A DNA stretch of 64,000 nucleotides from Sediminibacterium ginsengisoli (lineage in GTDB: Bacteria > Bacteroidota > Bacteroidia > Chitinophagales > Chitinophagaceae). The position numbers and the translations under genes were made by a program. A model generated the notes under the pieces. It had not been told where the DNA came from. It saw nothing but the letters and a program-made list of their open reading frames with translations, and ran no database searches. The stretch is taken from the NCBI GenBank assembly GCA_945901845.1, contig CAMDLR010000005.1, positions 21,940 to 85,939 of the forward strand, in the 5' to 3' direction. Positions 8,071 to 16,871 of this stretch are shown here, piece by piece; position 1 is the first letter of the stretch, and every line of letters begins with the position of its first letter.

Positions 8071-9549
8071 ATGAGCAAGGAAATAACCCCAAGAGCGCAA
8101 GATTATTCGCAGTGGTACAACGATTTAGTGATTAAAGGAAGCCTCGCAGACCATAGTGCGGTTAGAGGCTGTATGGTGATTAAACCCTATGGTTTTGCAC
8201 TATGGGAAAATATGCGTGATGTATTAGACAAAATGTTTAAAGACACGGGTCACCAAAATGCATACTTCCCGCTTTTTATTCCTAAAAGTTTATTTGAGGC
8301 CGAAGAAAAAAATGCAGAGGGTTTTGCAAAAGAGTGCGCTATTGTTACGCATTACCGTTTAAAATCAGATCCTAATAATAAAGGAAAATTAATTGTAGAT
8401 CCAGAAGCAAAACTAGAGGAAGAACTAGTGGTGCGTCCTACATCGGAAGCAATTATTTGGAATACCTACAAAGGATGGATTCAATCGTATCGCGATTTAC
8501 CGATACTCGTAAACCAGTGGGCCAATGTGGTGCGCTGGGAAATGAGAACGCGACTTTTTTTACGCACTGCCGAGTTTTTATGGCAGGAAGGACATACGGC
8601 GCATGCTACTAAAACAGAGGCTATAGAAGAAACTACTAAAATGCTAGATGTGTATGCCGATTTTGTAGAAAATTGGATGGCACTTCCAGTAATCAAAGGG
8701 GTAAAAACGGCTAATGAACGTTTTGCGGGTGCCGAAGATACCTATTGTATAGAAGCTATGATGCAGGATGGTAAAGCGTTACAGGCAGGTACCTCACACT
8801 TTTTAGGCCAAAATTTTGCGAAAGCTTTTGATGTTAAATTCTCTGATAAAAACAACAACCTAGAATATGTGTGGGCTACTAGTTGGGGTGTGAGTACACG
8901 TTTAATTGGTGCACTTGTAATGGCGCATAGTGATGATCAAGGTCTGGTGTTACCACCAAAAATTGCACCACTACAAGTTGTGATTGTTCCTATTTTTAAA
9001 GGAGACGAACAAAAAGCGGCGATCGATGCAAAAGTAACTGTGATGATGGCCGAATTAAAAGCACTGGGCGTTTCTGTAAAATATGATGATAGTGATAATG
9101 CAAGACCAGGATGGAAATTTGCAGAATATGAAATGAAAGGGGTGCCTGTAAGAATTGCAATTGGTGCAAGAGATTTGGAACAAAATATTGTAGAAGTTGC
9201 GAGACGTGATACCAATGAAAAAGCAAATGCTTCGATTGATGGTATTGGACTTCACGTAAAAAATTTACTAGACGAAATTCAGGCAAATATATTTAATAGA
9301 GCCAAGGCCTTCAGAGATGATCATATTACAGAGGCTAATACTTGGGACGAGTTTGTTCAGTTACTAGATAACAAAACCGGATTTATATCGGCACATTGGG
9401 ACGGCTCACCTGAAACGGAAGAAAAAATTAAAGAACAAACCAAGGCTACCATTAGATGTATTCCTTTAGATAATAAGCAGGAAGCGGGCACTTGTATTTT
9501 ATCGGGTAACCCTTCTACACAGCGCGTTTTATTTGCGAGGGCTTATTAA
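8071..9549 (+). CDS. proS: prolyl-tRNA synthetase, eukaryote/archaeal-like type
   Basis: This class II synthetase charges tRNA-Pro. At 492 residues it lacks the insertion editing domain of the longer E. coli type and belongs to the short ProS group. Motif 1 lies in the region beginning [17 protein letters not shown], motif 2 is around residues 145-190 ([33 protein letters not shown]), and motif 3 is near [23 protein letters not shown]. The anticodon-binding domain follows (about 290-390), then the C-terminal domain ending LFARAY. It is followed by truB after 3 bases, so the two are probably one transcript. Confidence 0.96.
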   Translation: MSKEITPRAQDYSQWYNDLVIKGSLADHSAVRGCMVIKPYGFALWENMRDVLDKMFKDTGHQNAYFPLFIPKSLFEAEEKNAEGFAKECAIVTHYRLKSDPNNKGKLIVDPEAKLEEELVVRPTSEAIIWNTYKGWIQSYRDLPILVNQWANVVRWEMRTRLFLRTAEFLWQEGHTAHATKTEAIEETTKMLDVYADFVENWMALPVIKGVKTANERFAGAEDTYCIEAMMQDGKALQAGTSHFLGQNFAKAFDVKFSDKNNNLEYVWATSWGVSTRLIGALVMAHSDDQGLVLPPKIAPLQVVIVPIFKGDEQKAAIDAKVTVMMAELKALGVSVKYDDSDNARPGWKFAEYEMKGVPVRIAIGARDLEQNIVEVARRDTNEKANASIDGIGLHVKNLLDEIQANIFNRAKAFRDDHITEANTWDEFVQLLDNKTGFISAHWDGSPETEEKIKEQTKATIRCIPLDNKQEAGTCILSGNPSTQRVLFARAY

Positions 9550-9552
9550 TCT

Positions 9553-10275
9553 ATGAAGAAGCAAAAAGAGTACCATCCATCTATGCAGCCCTACCTTGAT
9601 GGGCAGGTGATATTAATTGATAAGCCACTCAAATGGACTTCATTTGATATCATTAAAAAAGTACGTTACCAAACACGCATTGCAAAAGTGGGTCATGCCG
9701 GAACCCTAGACCCACTGGCTACAGGGCTTCTTATTGTTTGCACGGGAAAATTTACCAAGCAAATCAATGATTATATGGGCATGGAAAAAGAGTATACCGG
9801 TACCATTACACTCGGTGCCAAAACGCCCACTTTTGACTTGGAAAGTGAACCTACGAATATTACTTCTTTAGAAAATATTACGCCGCAAAAAGTGTTGGAT
9901 GCAACGGCTCAGTTTACCGGAGCAATTATGCAAATGCCACCCATGCACTCAGCTATTAAAAAAGATGGACAGCGCTTATATTTAGCAGCGCGTAATGGAG
10001 AAGAAGTAGAAATAGATCCAAGACCTGTTACGATTTACGCATTTGAAATCACAAATATTGAATTGCCCATAGTACATTTTAGGGTTGTCTGTTCTACAGG
10101 AACTTATATTAGAAGCTTGGCCAACGATTTTGGTGCAGCACTTGGTGTTGGCGGCTATTTAAGTAGCCTAAGGCGTACAAAAATCGGATCATTTTTAGTA
10201 GAAGATGCTATGCAAATAACTGCATTTGAACAGCATATTGTAGCATTAAAAGGGGAGACCAATTCCAAACTGTAA
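9553..10275 (+). CDS. truB: tRNA pseudouridine(55) synthase
   Basis: TruB makes pseudouridine 55 in the T-loop of tRNAs. The catalytic Asp is D53 in GHAGTLDPLATG, the family signature, and STGTYIRSLANDFG is a further conserved motif about residue 177. The 240-residue length is the short form ending soon after the catalytic domain, without a large PUA extension. Its stop overlaps the 3' end of the convergent tamL gene by 30 bases. It is probably co-transcribed with proS. Confidence 0.95.
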   Translation: MKKQKEYHPSMQPYLDGQVILIDKPLKWTSFDIIKKVRYQTRIAKVGHAGTLDPLATGLLIVCTGKFTKQINDYMGMEKEYTGTITLGAKTPTFDLESEPTNITSLENITPQKVLDATAQFTGAIMQMPPMHSAIKKDGQRLYLAARNGEEVEIDPRPVTIYAFEITNIELPIVHFRVVCSTGTYIRSLANDFGAALGVGGYLSSLRRTKIGSFLVEDAMQITAFEQHIVALKGETNSKL

Positions 10276-12633
10276 AGCCAGGTTGTTTACTTTTAAACCG
10301 GAGGCACGCGTTTCTGTGATCGCAAAATTATTAAAACTCATCCATCCATTGTTTTGTTGACGTGCAGGGTCTTTAACGCGGTAGGCTAGATCAAAACGTA
10401 ATAAAAAATAGGAGAAGTCAAACCTAAGTCCAGTACCTAAACCAACAGCTAGGTCTCTTCCAAAATTTTTAAATGTAAAATGTGCATCTGGTTCGGTGGC
10501 ATTTTTTTTAACGTTCCAAATATTTCCAATATCTGCAAATACAGCGCCACCAATTTTTACAGATGAAAAATCGGCAATTGTAAAACGGTATTCAATATTT
10601 GTTTCGAGTTGCATGTCGCCAAAACGGTCTCTATAACTTGAGTTAACTGTATCGCTAAATACAGAACTTCCAAGTCCTAACTGTCTGAGTCCCCAAGCAC
10701 GCATGCTATAAGGCCCCCCTGCAATAAATTGTTTGAAAAAGGGTAAGCTTTTTCCAATAACGGGATCGGAACCATAGTTGTACCCAAAGCCAGCAAAAGC
10801 ACGGTACGCTAGTTCAGATTTTGGATACCTATTTAATTGACGGTATTCGGTTTCTGTTTTGATATACCGGTATACATTGTTTTTAATACTTGGGAAAATT
10901 TCAAAAATGGCACCCGCTTCTTCGGCGCTGATTCGGAGGTAGTGACTTCTATTTTTGTGCTTGACACTATTCACCGTTCTAATAAATGAAAAGCTTTGGC
11001 TAAAAATATTGCCCTCATTAAACGATGCTTGTAAAAACGGATTGTTTTTAATAAGGCTATCAAGTCCTGCAAGTCTAGAAATACTATAGAGTTCAAGATT
11101 GAGGGGTTTGTACAACCATATATTATCGCCGTTCTTTTTTTGTTGATGCCACTCGTAACCAATACTTGTTACCAGTGATTTTATTTGGTAATAATCTCTT
11201 CTATCCACATAAGAGCCATTGATAGAAATTAGCGTACGCCCGTTGTCCAACGCTTTTATTTTTTTCCAATTTTTAAATGGCTGCATGATATGCGGAATGG
11301 CATAGGTATGTCCAGCATTGATTAAAAAAGTTTGTACAATATTGTTGTCTGTTGCACCAATTAAATTTAATTCTACCCCTGTTCTAAAACTTGTAACAGA
11401 TTGTATAGCCTGTTTCCAAACGTTGCGGTTGGTATAGTTCAAATTGGTAGAAATACCAAGTGTGTTACCGGTAACAATATCTGCAGAGTTTCGGCTACCT
11501 TCTAAATCTATGGAGGCACTTTGTTTAGAAGCAGGTACTAAAAACAAATGAATGTCCAAGCTGTCTTTTGCTGTTTTTAAAATTCTGGCATCTACCTGTT
11601 GCCAAGCACCTATTTGCCCAACGGTATTGAGTGTTTTATAGTAAAACCCTTCGTTGTAAAGGGTTCCAGGATATAAATAGTTATGTTGTAAAAGCGGTTT
11701 ACTACTAAACTTTCCAGTTTTATTGTGAAAAAGAATTTGCTTACTATACGTGTTGGTTAAAAACTGATTGTCAATTAAAGTATCAGGCGATTCGTAAATA
11801 CTTACTTCTGGATAAAAGTGAACGGCTCTAATGGTAAATGGTGTTGTTTGAAAAGTGTCTAAGGCTTTTTTATTTTTTATGAGAATATTCCAATTAATAT
11901 TTGATTGTTGTTTGGCCTGGATGCTGTCAATCCTGCTGATTTGTAAAAAAGGATTGGTAACAATTTCTAATAATTTGGTATCTACGGTATCAACCTCTGC
12001 TACTAAATTTTCTTTGTTAAAACCATAGTAACCATTGTTACGATATAAGCCCGTTAAACGGTCCAAGTCTTGACTGATAGATTCTTTGGTATAAACGCTG
12101 CCTTTTACTAGGCGACTTTCTTTGTTGTGTTGGTTGGTAAGCGCTTGTAAACTGCTATCCTCGATGGCGTAACCCACTTTGTTAACAAGTGTTTTACTGC
12201 CTGGCGTAATACGAAGTACAATATGTGTTTGTAATTGATCGCCAATAGTGTCTACTCTAATTGAATCTGTAAAAGATGCTCTATAAAAACCCCTCGTTTG
12301 TAAATAAGCGTTCATGAAGCTAATTGAACGCTGCAAATTATTAGGTTCAAAAACGGCTGGCTGCTTTATTTTATAGAAAAAGCCAAATTTTTGAATGCTT
12401 CTGATCCGAATACTATCGTCCCAATAATTATCTAGTTCGGTAGTTAATTGTTTTTTCTCATCTTTGGACCCTGTACCGGCAATTTCAATTTTATTGTTGT
12501 AGACAAAAGCCTTGTTAATAGGGTAGTTGACAACCGTTGTTCGGCGTTGTTCGGAACAGGCAGATAACACACAAATCACTACAAAAGTGGCAAGTGTACT
12601 GGCTAATTGATTAAAATTGCTTACTAAACGCAT
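10246..12633 (-). CDS. tamL: TamL: lipoprotein form of the TamA/BamA-family outer membrane protein
   Basis: This is an Omp85-family outer-membrane protein. In Bacteroidetes the TamA homologue is a lipoprotein called TamL that works with TamB in envelope assembly. The ATG at 12633 gives a signal ending VLSAC with the lipidated Cys near residue 26, and 795 residues in all. POTRA-like segments fill about residues 40-400 (one ends FYRASF, another begins LYRNNGYYGFNKENLV), and the C-terminal third is the barrel with GGPYSMRAWGLRQLG and VGLGTGLRFDFSYFLLRFDLAYRVKDP, ending in FGIGLPF. A longer start at 12660 would be a TTG inside the promoter box, so I reject it. It is divergent from the methyltransferase with only 4 bases between the two ATGs. 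Confidence 0.87.
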   Translation of the reverse strand: MRLVSNFNQLASTLATFVVICVLSACSEQRRTTVVNYPINKAFVYNNKIEIAGTGSKDEKKQLTTELDNYWDDSIRIRSIQKFGFFYKIKQPAVFEPNNLQRSISFMNAYLQTRGFYRASFTDSIRVDTIGDQLQTHIVLRITPGSKTLVNKVGYAIEDSSLQALTNQHNKESRLVKGSVYTKESISQDLDRLTGLYRNNGYYGFNKENLVAEVDTVDTKLLEIVTNPFLQISRIDSIQAKQQSNINWNILIKNKKALDTFQTTPFTIRAVHFYPEVSIYESPDTLIDNQFLTNTYSKQILFHNKTGKFSSKPLLQHNYLYPGTLYNEGFYYKTLNTVGQIGAWQQVDARILKTAKDSLDIHLFLVPASKQSASIDLEGSRNSADIVTGNTLGISTNLNYTNRNVWKQAIQSVTSFRTGVELNLIGATDNNIVQTFLINAGHTYAIPHIMQPFKNWKKIKALDNGRTLISINGSYVDRRDYYQIKSLVTSIGYEWHQQKKNGDNIWLYKPLNLELYSISRLAGLDSLIKNNPFLQASFNEGNIFSQSFSFIRTVNSVKHKNRSHYLRISAEEAGAIFEIFPSIKNNVYRYIKTETEYRQLNRYPKSELAYRAFAGFGYNYGSDPVIGKSLPFFKQFIAGGPYSMRAWGLRQLGLGSSVFSDTVNSSYRDRFGDMQLETNIEYRFTIADFSSVKIGGAVFADIGNIWNVKKNATEPDAHFTFKNFGRDLAVGLGTGLRFDFSYFLLRFDLAYRVKDPARQQNNGWMSFNNFAITETRASGLKVNNLALQFGIGLPF

Positions 12634-12637
12634 AACG

Positions 12638-13357
12638 ATGGTAACGAAGTCTGAGCTCAAATATATTCAATCTTTGTCCGACAAAAAAGTTAGACTTGAA
12701 ACCGGATGTTTTATTGCCGAAGGCGTAAAGCTAGTAGGTGAAATGATTGCTGCAGGCTATCCTTTAAAAGCCGTGTATGCACTTGATAGTTGGGAATCGC
12801 CAGATACTTCTATTGAAGTAACACGCATTGAAGCATTTGAACTTGAAAAAATGAGTATGCTTCAAACACCTAATCAAGTATTGGCTGTTGCCATGATGCC
12901 CCAACAAATAAAGGCACTGGATTTGACGGGTCAATTAACACTTGTTTTGGATGGCATTCAGGACCCTGGGAATATGGGCACCATTATTAGAACTGCTGAT
13001 TGGTTTGGAATAAGGCAAATTGTTGCTAGTGAAGACACTGCCGATGTGTACAATCCAAAAGTAATTGGTGCAACCATGGGTAGTTTTATGCGCGTATCAG
13101 TAACCTATAAACATTTAGCAGACTGGATGCCTACTGTAAAATTACCAGTGTATGGTGCTTTATTAGCAGGTGAAAATATATTTACAACCAAAGCACCTAA
13201 TGGGGGGTTGCTTGTTATTGGTAGTGAAGGAAAAGGTATTCGTGAAAATATTTTAGACCAGATTACCCATCCGGTTACCATTCCTAAAATTGGCGGTGCA
13301 GAGTCTTTAAATGCGGGTGTCGCTGCAGGTATTATTATCGCGCAGTTAACGCGCTAA
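12638..13357 (+). CDS. TrmH/SpoU-family RNA 2'-O-methyltransferase
   Basis: This SPOUT enzyme is predicted to methylate a ribose in rRNA or tRNA using AdoMet. An N-terminal RNA-binding substrate domain (about 1-95) precedes the trefoil-knot catalytic domain. The catalytic domain shows the three SpoU motifs: LDGIQDPGNMGTIIRTADWFG (motif 1), LLVIGSEGKGI (motif 2) and IPKIGGAESLNAGVAAGIII (motif 3). It has 239 residues from the ATG at 12638; an earlier in-frame start at 12617 would lie inside tamL. The exact target nucleotide cannot be told. The opposing tamL promoter lies within its first codons. Confidence 0.88.
   Translation: MVTKSELKYIQSLSDKKVRLETGCFIAEGVKLVGEMIAAGYPLKAVYALDSWESPDTSIEVTRIEAFELEKMSMLQTPNQVLAVAMMPQQIKALDLTGQLTLVLDGIQDPGNMGTIIRTADWFGIRQIVASEDTADVYNPKVIGATMGSFMRVSVTYKHLADWMPTVKLPVYGALLAGENIFTTKAPNGGLLVIGSEGKGIRENILDQITHPVTIPKIGGAESLNAGVAAGIIIAQLTR
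12658..12665 (-). promoter_or_regulatory. tamL promoter, -7 box inside the methyltransferase gene
   Basis: On the minus strand this reads TATATTTG, an exact TAnnTTTG match, 24 bases before the tamL ATG at 12633. A TTTG lies 16 bases upstream, slightly closer than usual. The box sits in codons 7-10 of the opposing methyltransferase. Confidence 0.5.
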
Positions 13358-13379
13358 ATTTTATTAAATGTTGTGGGGC

Positions 13380-14615
13380 TTATTTAAATTCAATGGCTTT
13401 AACCGGACTTATTTTTGGAATCAATAGCGTTGGTAAAAACAGGGAGATAAAACATACCAAACTGGTACCAATACAAACGGCAGCTACCTGCCAGCCAATA
13501 ATTTTTACGGGTGCCACTGAAATATAATAAGACGCTTCATCGAGTGTGATAAATCCGGTAGCTTGTTGTAAGAGACAAATGCCAAGCCCAGTTATAAGGC
13601 CAAAGCCAACGCCAGCAAGGGTTATAAAGGAAGCGTATACAATAAATATTTTTTGAATGGTCCAATTAGTGGCCCCCATCGATTTTAACAGGCCAATCAT
13701 ATTGGTGCGTTCTAGCATTAAAATGAGTAGGCAAGTAATTAAATTAATGAGTGCTACAATGCCCATTACAATAAATACAACATTACGGTTTACGTCTTGA
13801 ATGTCTAGCCAATCAAAAATATTAGGGTACACTTCTTTGATGCTTTTGCTCATCCATTCTGAAGGTAAGGCATTGGATAAATTACTGCTTACTGCATCAA
13901 TTTTTTGATATTGATCAATAAAAACTTCGTAACCCCCAATTTGATGGGGTTCCCAATTATTAATGCGCCTGATGAGGTTGATATCTGCTATCATAAAAAG
14001 TTTATCATACTCATCAATGCCGGTATGATACAATCCTACCACCACTAATTTGCGGTAGGTTTTTTGTGCATCTGCATTTGTAGAAACGAAATGCACTTTT
14101 ATCGTATCATTAATTTTTATTTGCAGTCCCTTTGCAACAGCGTCCGAAATAAGGGTTTCTTTACTGTACAAACTATCGGTATATTGTATCCACCTCCCAG
14201 CTACTAAAAACTGCTTGAGTGCGGTATGGTTTTCGTTTTTTTCGATGCCTTTAATAAGCACGCCTTCAATACCCGTTTGCGATTCTAATACCGCAGATTT
14301 TGTGGCAAAACTGTTGTAAGAAATTATACTGGGTGTGGTTGATATATTTTTTTCGACTTCTTTATTTCTGATAAGTGGAAGCTCTTCAGATACCAACGAC
14401 TTGCCCGCCTCATATTTTTGTACCCTAATATGCCCCCAAAAGCCAAAAATTTTATCGGCTACTTTTTCTTGAAAACCATTCACAAAGGCCAGCGTAATAA
14501 TCATGGCTGTAATGCTTACGGCAGTAGCCACCACAGAAAGCCGGATGATAAACCGGGAAAAGCTTTGCTGCTTATTGAAGGCGATGCGTTTGGCAATATG
14601 GTAGGATAGGCCCAA
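13380..14615 (-). CDS. FtsX/LolC-E-family ABC transporter permease
   Basis: The 411-residue inner-membrane protein has the LolC/LolE/MacB permease layout: one N-terminal membrane helix (about residues 25-50, ending ITLAFVNGF), a large periplasmic domain (about 50-260), and three C-terminal helices (about 275-300, 320-350 and 370-400). Family members extract lipoproteins or couple ATP hydrolysis to periplasmic work; no ATPase gene is adjacent, so the partner is elsewhere. The start is a TTG at 14615, matching the usual family N-terminus (IAKRIAFNKQQ). It is convergent with the methyltransferase (22 bases between stops) and divergent from the T9SS plug gene. Confidence 0.83.
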   Translation of the reverse strand: MGLSYHIAKRIAFNKQQSFSRFIIRLSVVATAVSITAMIITLAFVNGFQEKVADKIFGFWGHIRVQKYEAGKSLVSEELPLIRNKEVEKNISTTPSIISYNSFATKSAVLESQTGIEGVLIKGIEKNENHTALKQFLVAGRWIQYTDSLYSKETLISDAVAKGLQIKINDTIKVHFVSTNADAQKTYRKLVVVGLYHTGIDEYDKLFMIADINLIRRINNWEPHQIGGYEVFIDQYQKIDAVSSNLSNALPSEWMSKSIKEVYPNIFDWLDIQDVNRNVVFIVMGIVALINLITCLLILMLERTNMIGLLKSMGATNWTIQKIFIVYASFITLAGVGFGLITGLGICLLQQATGFITLDEASYYISVAPVKIIGWQVAAVCIGTSLVCFISLFLPTLLIPKISPVKAIEFK

Positions 14616-14644
14616 AAAGGTTGTTTTGGTAAAATTACGAATAG

Positions 14645-14652
14645 TATTTTTG
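14645..14652 (+). promoter_or_regulatory. T9SS plug gene promoter, -7 box
   Basis: TATTTTTG matches TAnnTTTG, with a TTG at 14621-14623 at 21-base spacing. Only 5 bases separate it from the ATG at 14658, again implying a leaderless or nearly leaderless transcript. Confidence 0.6.
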
Positions 14653-14657
14653 TAAGC

Positions 14658-15959
14658 ATGAATCTATCCCATAAATATTGGTCCGTCTGGCTGCTACTAC
14701 TCTTTGTTTGTACAACTGCCCCTATGGCGCAGCGTGCTCCGGACCAAATTTATATGTCAAATATTAAAACCCCCGTTCTTTTTCAGCAAAACGATCAATT
14801 TTCAATACCTATTATTAGGCTTCAATCATCTGATGCATTAGAACTGCATTTTGATGATTTGTCTGGTGTACCTAAAAATTATTTTTACAGCTTTCAACTT
14901 TGTAACGCAGATTGGACACCCGCCATGTTAAACCCATTTGATTATATAAGTGGCTTTCCTCAAAATAGAATTAGCATGTACCGTGTATCAAGTGTTGCAT
15001 TAACGCGTTATGTACATTATCAAGTGCTCTTACCAGAAAAAAATTGTATACCTACAAAAAGTGGTAATTATATTTTAAAAGTTTTTTTAGATAACGATAC
15101 TTCTAAACTTGCGTTTACAAAAAGGTTGTATGTGCTGGATGAAAAAGTAACGGTAGGTGCTGGTATCACACAACCTTACGGTTCTGATATTATGCGCACG
15201 CACCAAAAAATTCAAGTCAATGTGGGGACCAAAGATTTAAATATTTTAAGCCCAGGACAGCAAACAAAACTACTTATTGTACAAAATAATAAATACACGG
15301 GGGCTGGTTTTATAACACAGCCTACATTTATTAGAGGAAAGAATTTTGAATATTCTACAGAAGATGTGCAACAAGTATTTGAAGCCGGAAAAGAATACCG
15401 CTGGGTGGATATTCGAAGTTTTAGATTTGAGTCGGACAGGGTTGTTAGAACCGATAAATCAACAACGCCATTAACCATTGTTGTGAAACCAGATTTCACA
15501 AGAAATGATCAGCGCAATATTTTTTACATGGATGCCAATGGCTGGTCAACAACTGCTTCGACCGAACTTATTAATCCTTGGTGGCAAGGCGATTATGCAA
15601 ACGTAAATTTCACGTATATACCTCCCGGGTTAAAACCGCTTCTCAATAAAGAACTCTATATGGTAGGGGCGCTTACCGGAAATAGGATAGGGGATACGTC
15701 AAAAATGGAATTTGACGCTCTAGTAGGCGTCTACACCAAAACGCTGCTCTTAAAACAGGGCTTCTACAATTATACGTACCTTACTAAAGATAAAGGGGCT
15801 CCTTTATCCACTTCTTCTTTTGCCCTAACAGACGGCAATTTTTGGGAAACCGAAAACGATTATACCATTTTCTACTATTATAGGACACTTGGTGGCCGTC
15901 ATGACGAGTTAATAGGCTTTGCCAAGGTGAATTCGCGTAATCAGCTCCGAACCAGATAA
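14658..15959 (+). CDS. type IX secretion system plug protein (DUF5103)
   Basis: This 433-residue protein matches the family formerly called DUF5103, now assigned as the Plug that closes the periplasmic side of the SprA translocon in T9SS. A signal peptide covers about residues 1-25 (ending APMAQ). The family start follows (DQIYMSNIKTPVLFQQNDQFSIPIIRLQSSDALELHFDDL, with YFYSFQLCNADW just after) and the rest is beta-rich domains ending near a DYTIFYYYRTLGGRHDELIG segment. It is exported to the periplasm or outer membrane. It fits with the T9SS substrate and PorP/SprF protein at 39.6-52.5 kb. Confidence 0.82.
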   Translation: MNLSHKYWSVWLLLLFVCTTAPMAQRAPDQIYMSNIKTPVLFQQNDQFSIPIIRLQSSDALELHFDDLSGVPKNYFYSFQLCNADWTPAMLNPFDYISGFPQNRISMYRVSSVALTRYVHYQVLLPEKNCIPTKSGNYILKVFLDNDTSKLAFTKRLYVLDEKVTVGAGITQPYGSDIMRTHQKIQVNVGTKDLNILSPGQQTKLLIVQNNKYTGAGFITQPTFIRGKNFEYSTEDVQQVFEAGKEYRWVDIRSFRFESDRVVRTDKSTTPLTIVVKPDFTRNDQRNIFYMDANGWSTTASTELINPWWQGDYANVNFTYIPPGLKPLLNKELYMVGALTGNRIGDTSKMEFDALVGVYTKTLLLKQGFYNYTYLTKDKGAPLSTSSFALTDGNFWETENDYTIFYYYRTLGGRHDELIGFAKVNSRNQLRTR

Positions 15960-16008
15960 TTTGGTGTATTTAATGGCGTAAAAATTAGGGAGAATTGAGG
16001 GCAAACCT

Positions 16009-16016
16009 TACTTTTG
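16009..16016 (+). promoter_or_regulatory. SRP RNA promoter, -7 box
   Basis: TACTTTTG is an exact TAnnTTTG match ending 4 bases before the first paired base of the SRP RNA. It gives an internal estimate of how far the transcription start lies from the box in this genome. Confidence 0.65.
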
Positions 16017-16020
16017 CACC

Positions 16021-16114
16021 GGCAGGTCTTACACGACCAGCTCCTGCAGAACCTCCCCAGGGTAGGAATACAGCAAGGATAAGCGGTTGAGCGGTGCGAT
16101 GTGAGTAGCCTGCC
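16021..16114 (+). ncRNA. ffs: signal recognition particle RNA, small bacterial type
   Basis: This RNA binds Ffh and targets nascent membrane proteins. Its ends pair perfectly (GGCAGG at 16021-16026 with CCTGCC at 16109-16114). The apical domain is diagnostic: a GGAA tetraloop closed by GTA/TAC, then the Ffh-binding internal loop with CAGG on one side and CAGCAAGG on the other (16058-16077). It is followed by eight Ts. Its 5' end lies 4 bases after a perfect promoter box. The longest plus-strand frame for the next gene runs into this RNA and is not the true start of that gene. Confidence 0.9.
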
Positions 16115-16123
16115 ATTTTTTTT

Positions 16124-16146
16124 ATTCCCCGTCTATTTCGGGGAAT
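16124..16146 (+). terminator. hairpin between SRP RNA and aldolase gene
   Basis: A perfect 8-bp stem (16124-16131 with 16139-16146) closes a 7-base loop, with a T-run on its 5' side and TTTACTTTT on its 3' side. It most likely ends the SRP RNA transcript. Confidence 0.55.
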
Positions 16147-16166
16147 TTACTTTTAACAGAAAAACC

Positions 16167-16817
16167 ATGAAGTTTTTTATTGACACGGGCAACCTCGCTC
16201 AAATTAAAGAAGCCTACGATTTAGGCATTTTGGATGGTGTAACGACCAACCCTACGTTAATGGCTAAAGAAGGTGTTAAAGGCGAAGCAGCCATTGCCAA
16301 CCACTACAAAACAATTTGCGAAATGGCAGATGGTGATGTTAGTGCTGAAGTTCTTTCTACCGATTTTGCTACCATGGTAGAAGAAGGTAAAAAGCTAGCT
16401 GCGATCCACCCAAATATTGTGGTTAAAGTACCACTTATTAAAGATGGTATTAAAGCAATCAAGTGGTTTACTGATAATGGAATTAGAACCAATTGTACAC
16501 TTGTGTTTAGTGCAGGTCAAGCTATTTTAGCGGCTAAAGCAGGTGCTACTTATGTGTCTCCATTTATTGGAAGAATTGACGATAGCTCTTGGGATGGTAT
16601 GGAACTGATTGGACAAATCAGACACATTTATGATATCCAAGGTTTTAAAACAGAAATATTAGCAGCGTCTATTAGAAATGCGCTTCATATTGTTAAAGCT
16701 GCAGAAGCAGGTGCCGACGTTTGTACCTGTCCGCTTGATTCTATTTTAGGATTATTAAAACATCCATTAACAGATATTGGACTTGCTAAATTTATTGAAG
16801 ACGCTAAAAAAATGTAG
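16167..16817 (+). CDS. fsa: fructose-6-phosphate aldolase/transaldolase (TalC/Fsa family)
   Basis: The 216-residue protein is the short transaldolase type, catalysing transfer or release of a dihydroxyacetone unit in the pentose phosphate/fructose-6-phosphate pool. It begins MKFFIDTGNLAQIKEAYDLGILDGVTTNPTLMAKEG, where the TTNPTL motif binds substrate. The Schiff-base Lys is in IVVKVPL (about residue 86), and ATYVSPFIGRIDD and TEILAASIRNALH follow. From sequence I cannot separate transaldolase from fructose-6-phosphate aldolase activity. The ATG at 16167 is chosen because upstream sequence is the SRP RNA. Confidence 0.92.
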   Translation: MKFFIDTGNLAQIKEAYDLGILDGVTTNPTLMAKEGVKGEAAIANHYKTICEMADGDVSAEVLSTDFATMVEEGKKLAAIHPNIVVKVPLIKDGIKAIKWFTDNGIRTNCTLVFSAGQAILAAKAGATYVSPFIGRIDDSSWDGMELIGQIRHIYDIQGFKTEILAASIRNALHIVKAAEAGADVCTCPLDSILGLLKHPLTDIGLAKFIEDAKKM

Positions 16818-16841
16818 TGGACAAAAATTTTTAGACCCGCC

Positions 16842-16867
16842 AAATGGCCGCACAAGTGCGGCCATTT
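16842..16867. terminator. bidirectional terminator between fsa and the YitT gene
   Basis: A perfect 12-base inverted repeat (AAATGGCCGCAC at 16842-16853 and its complement at 16856-16867) lies between two convergent genes. A T-rich run lies beyond each arm, so it can serve both directions. Confidence 0.8.
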
Positions 16868-16871
16868 GTAT

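Noticed and set aside
16101..16166. Longer N-terminus for the aldolase
   Set aside because: That stretch is the SRP RNA 3' end and its terminator hairpin, and the family begins with MKFFIDTG at 16167.
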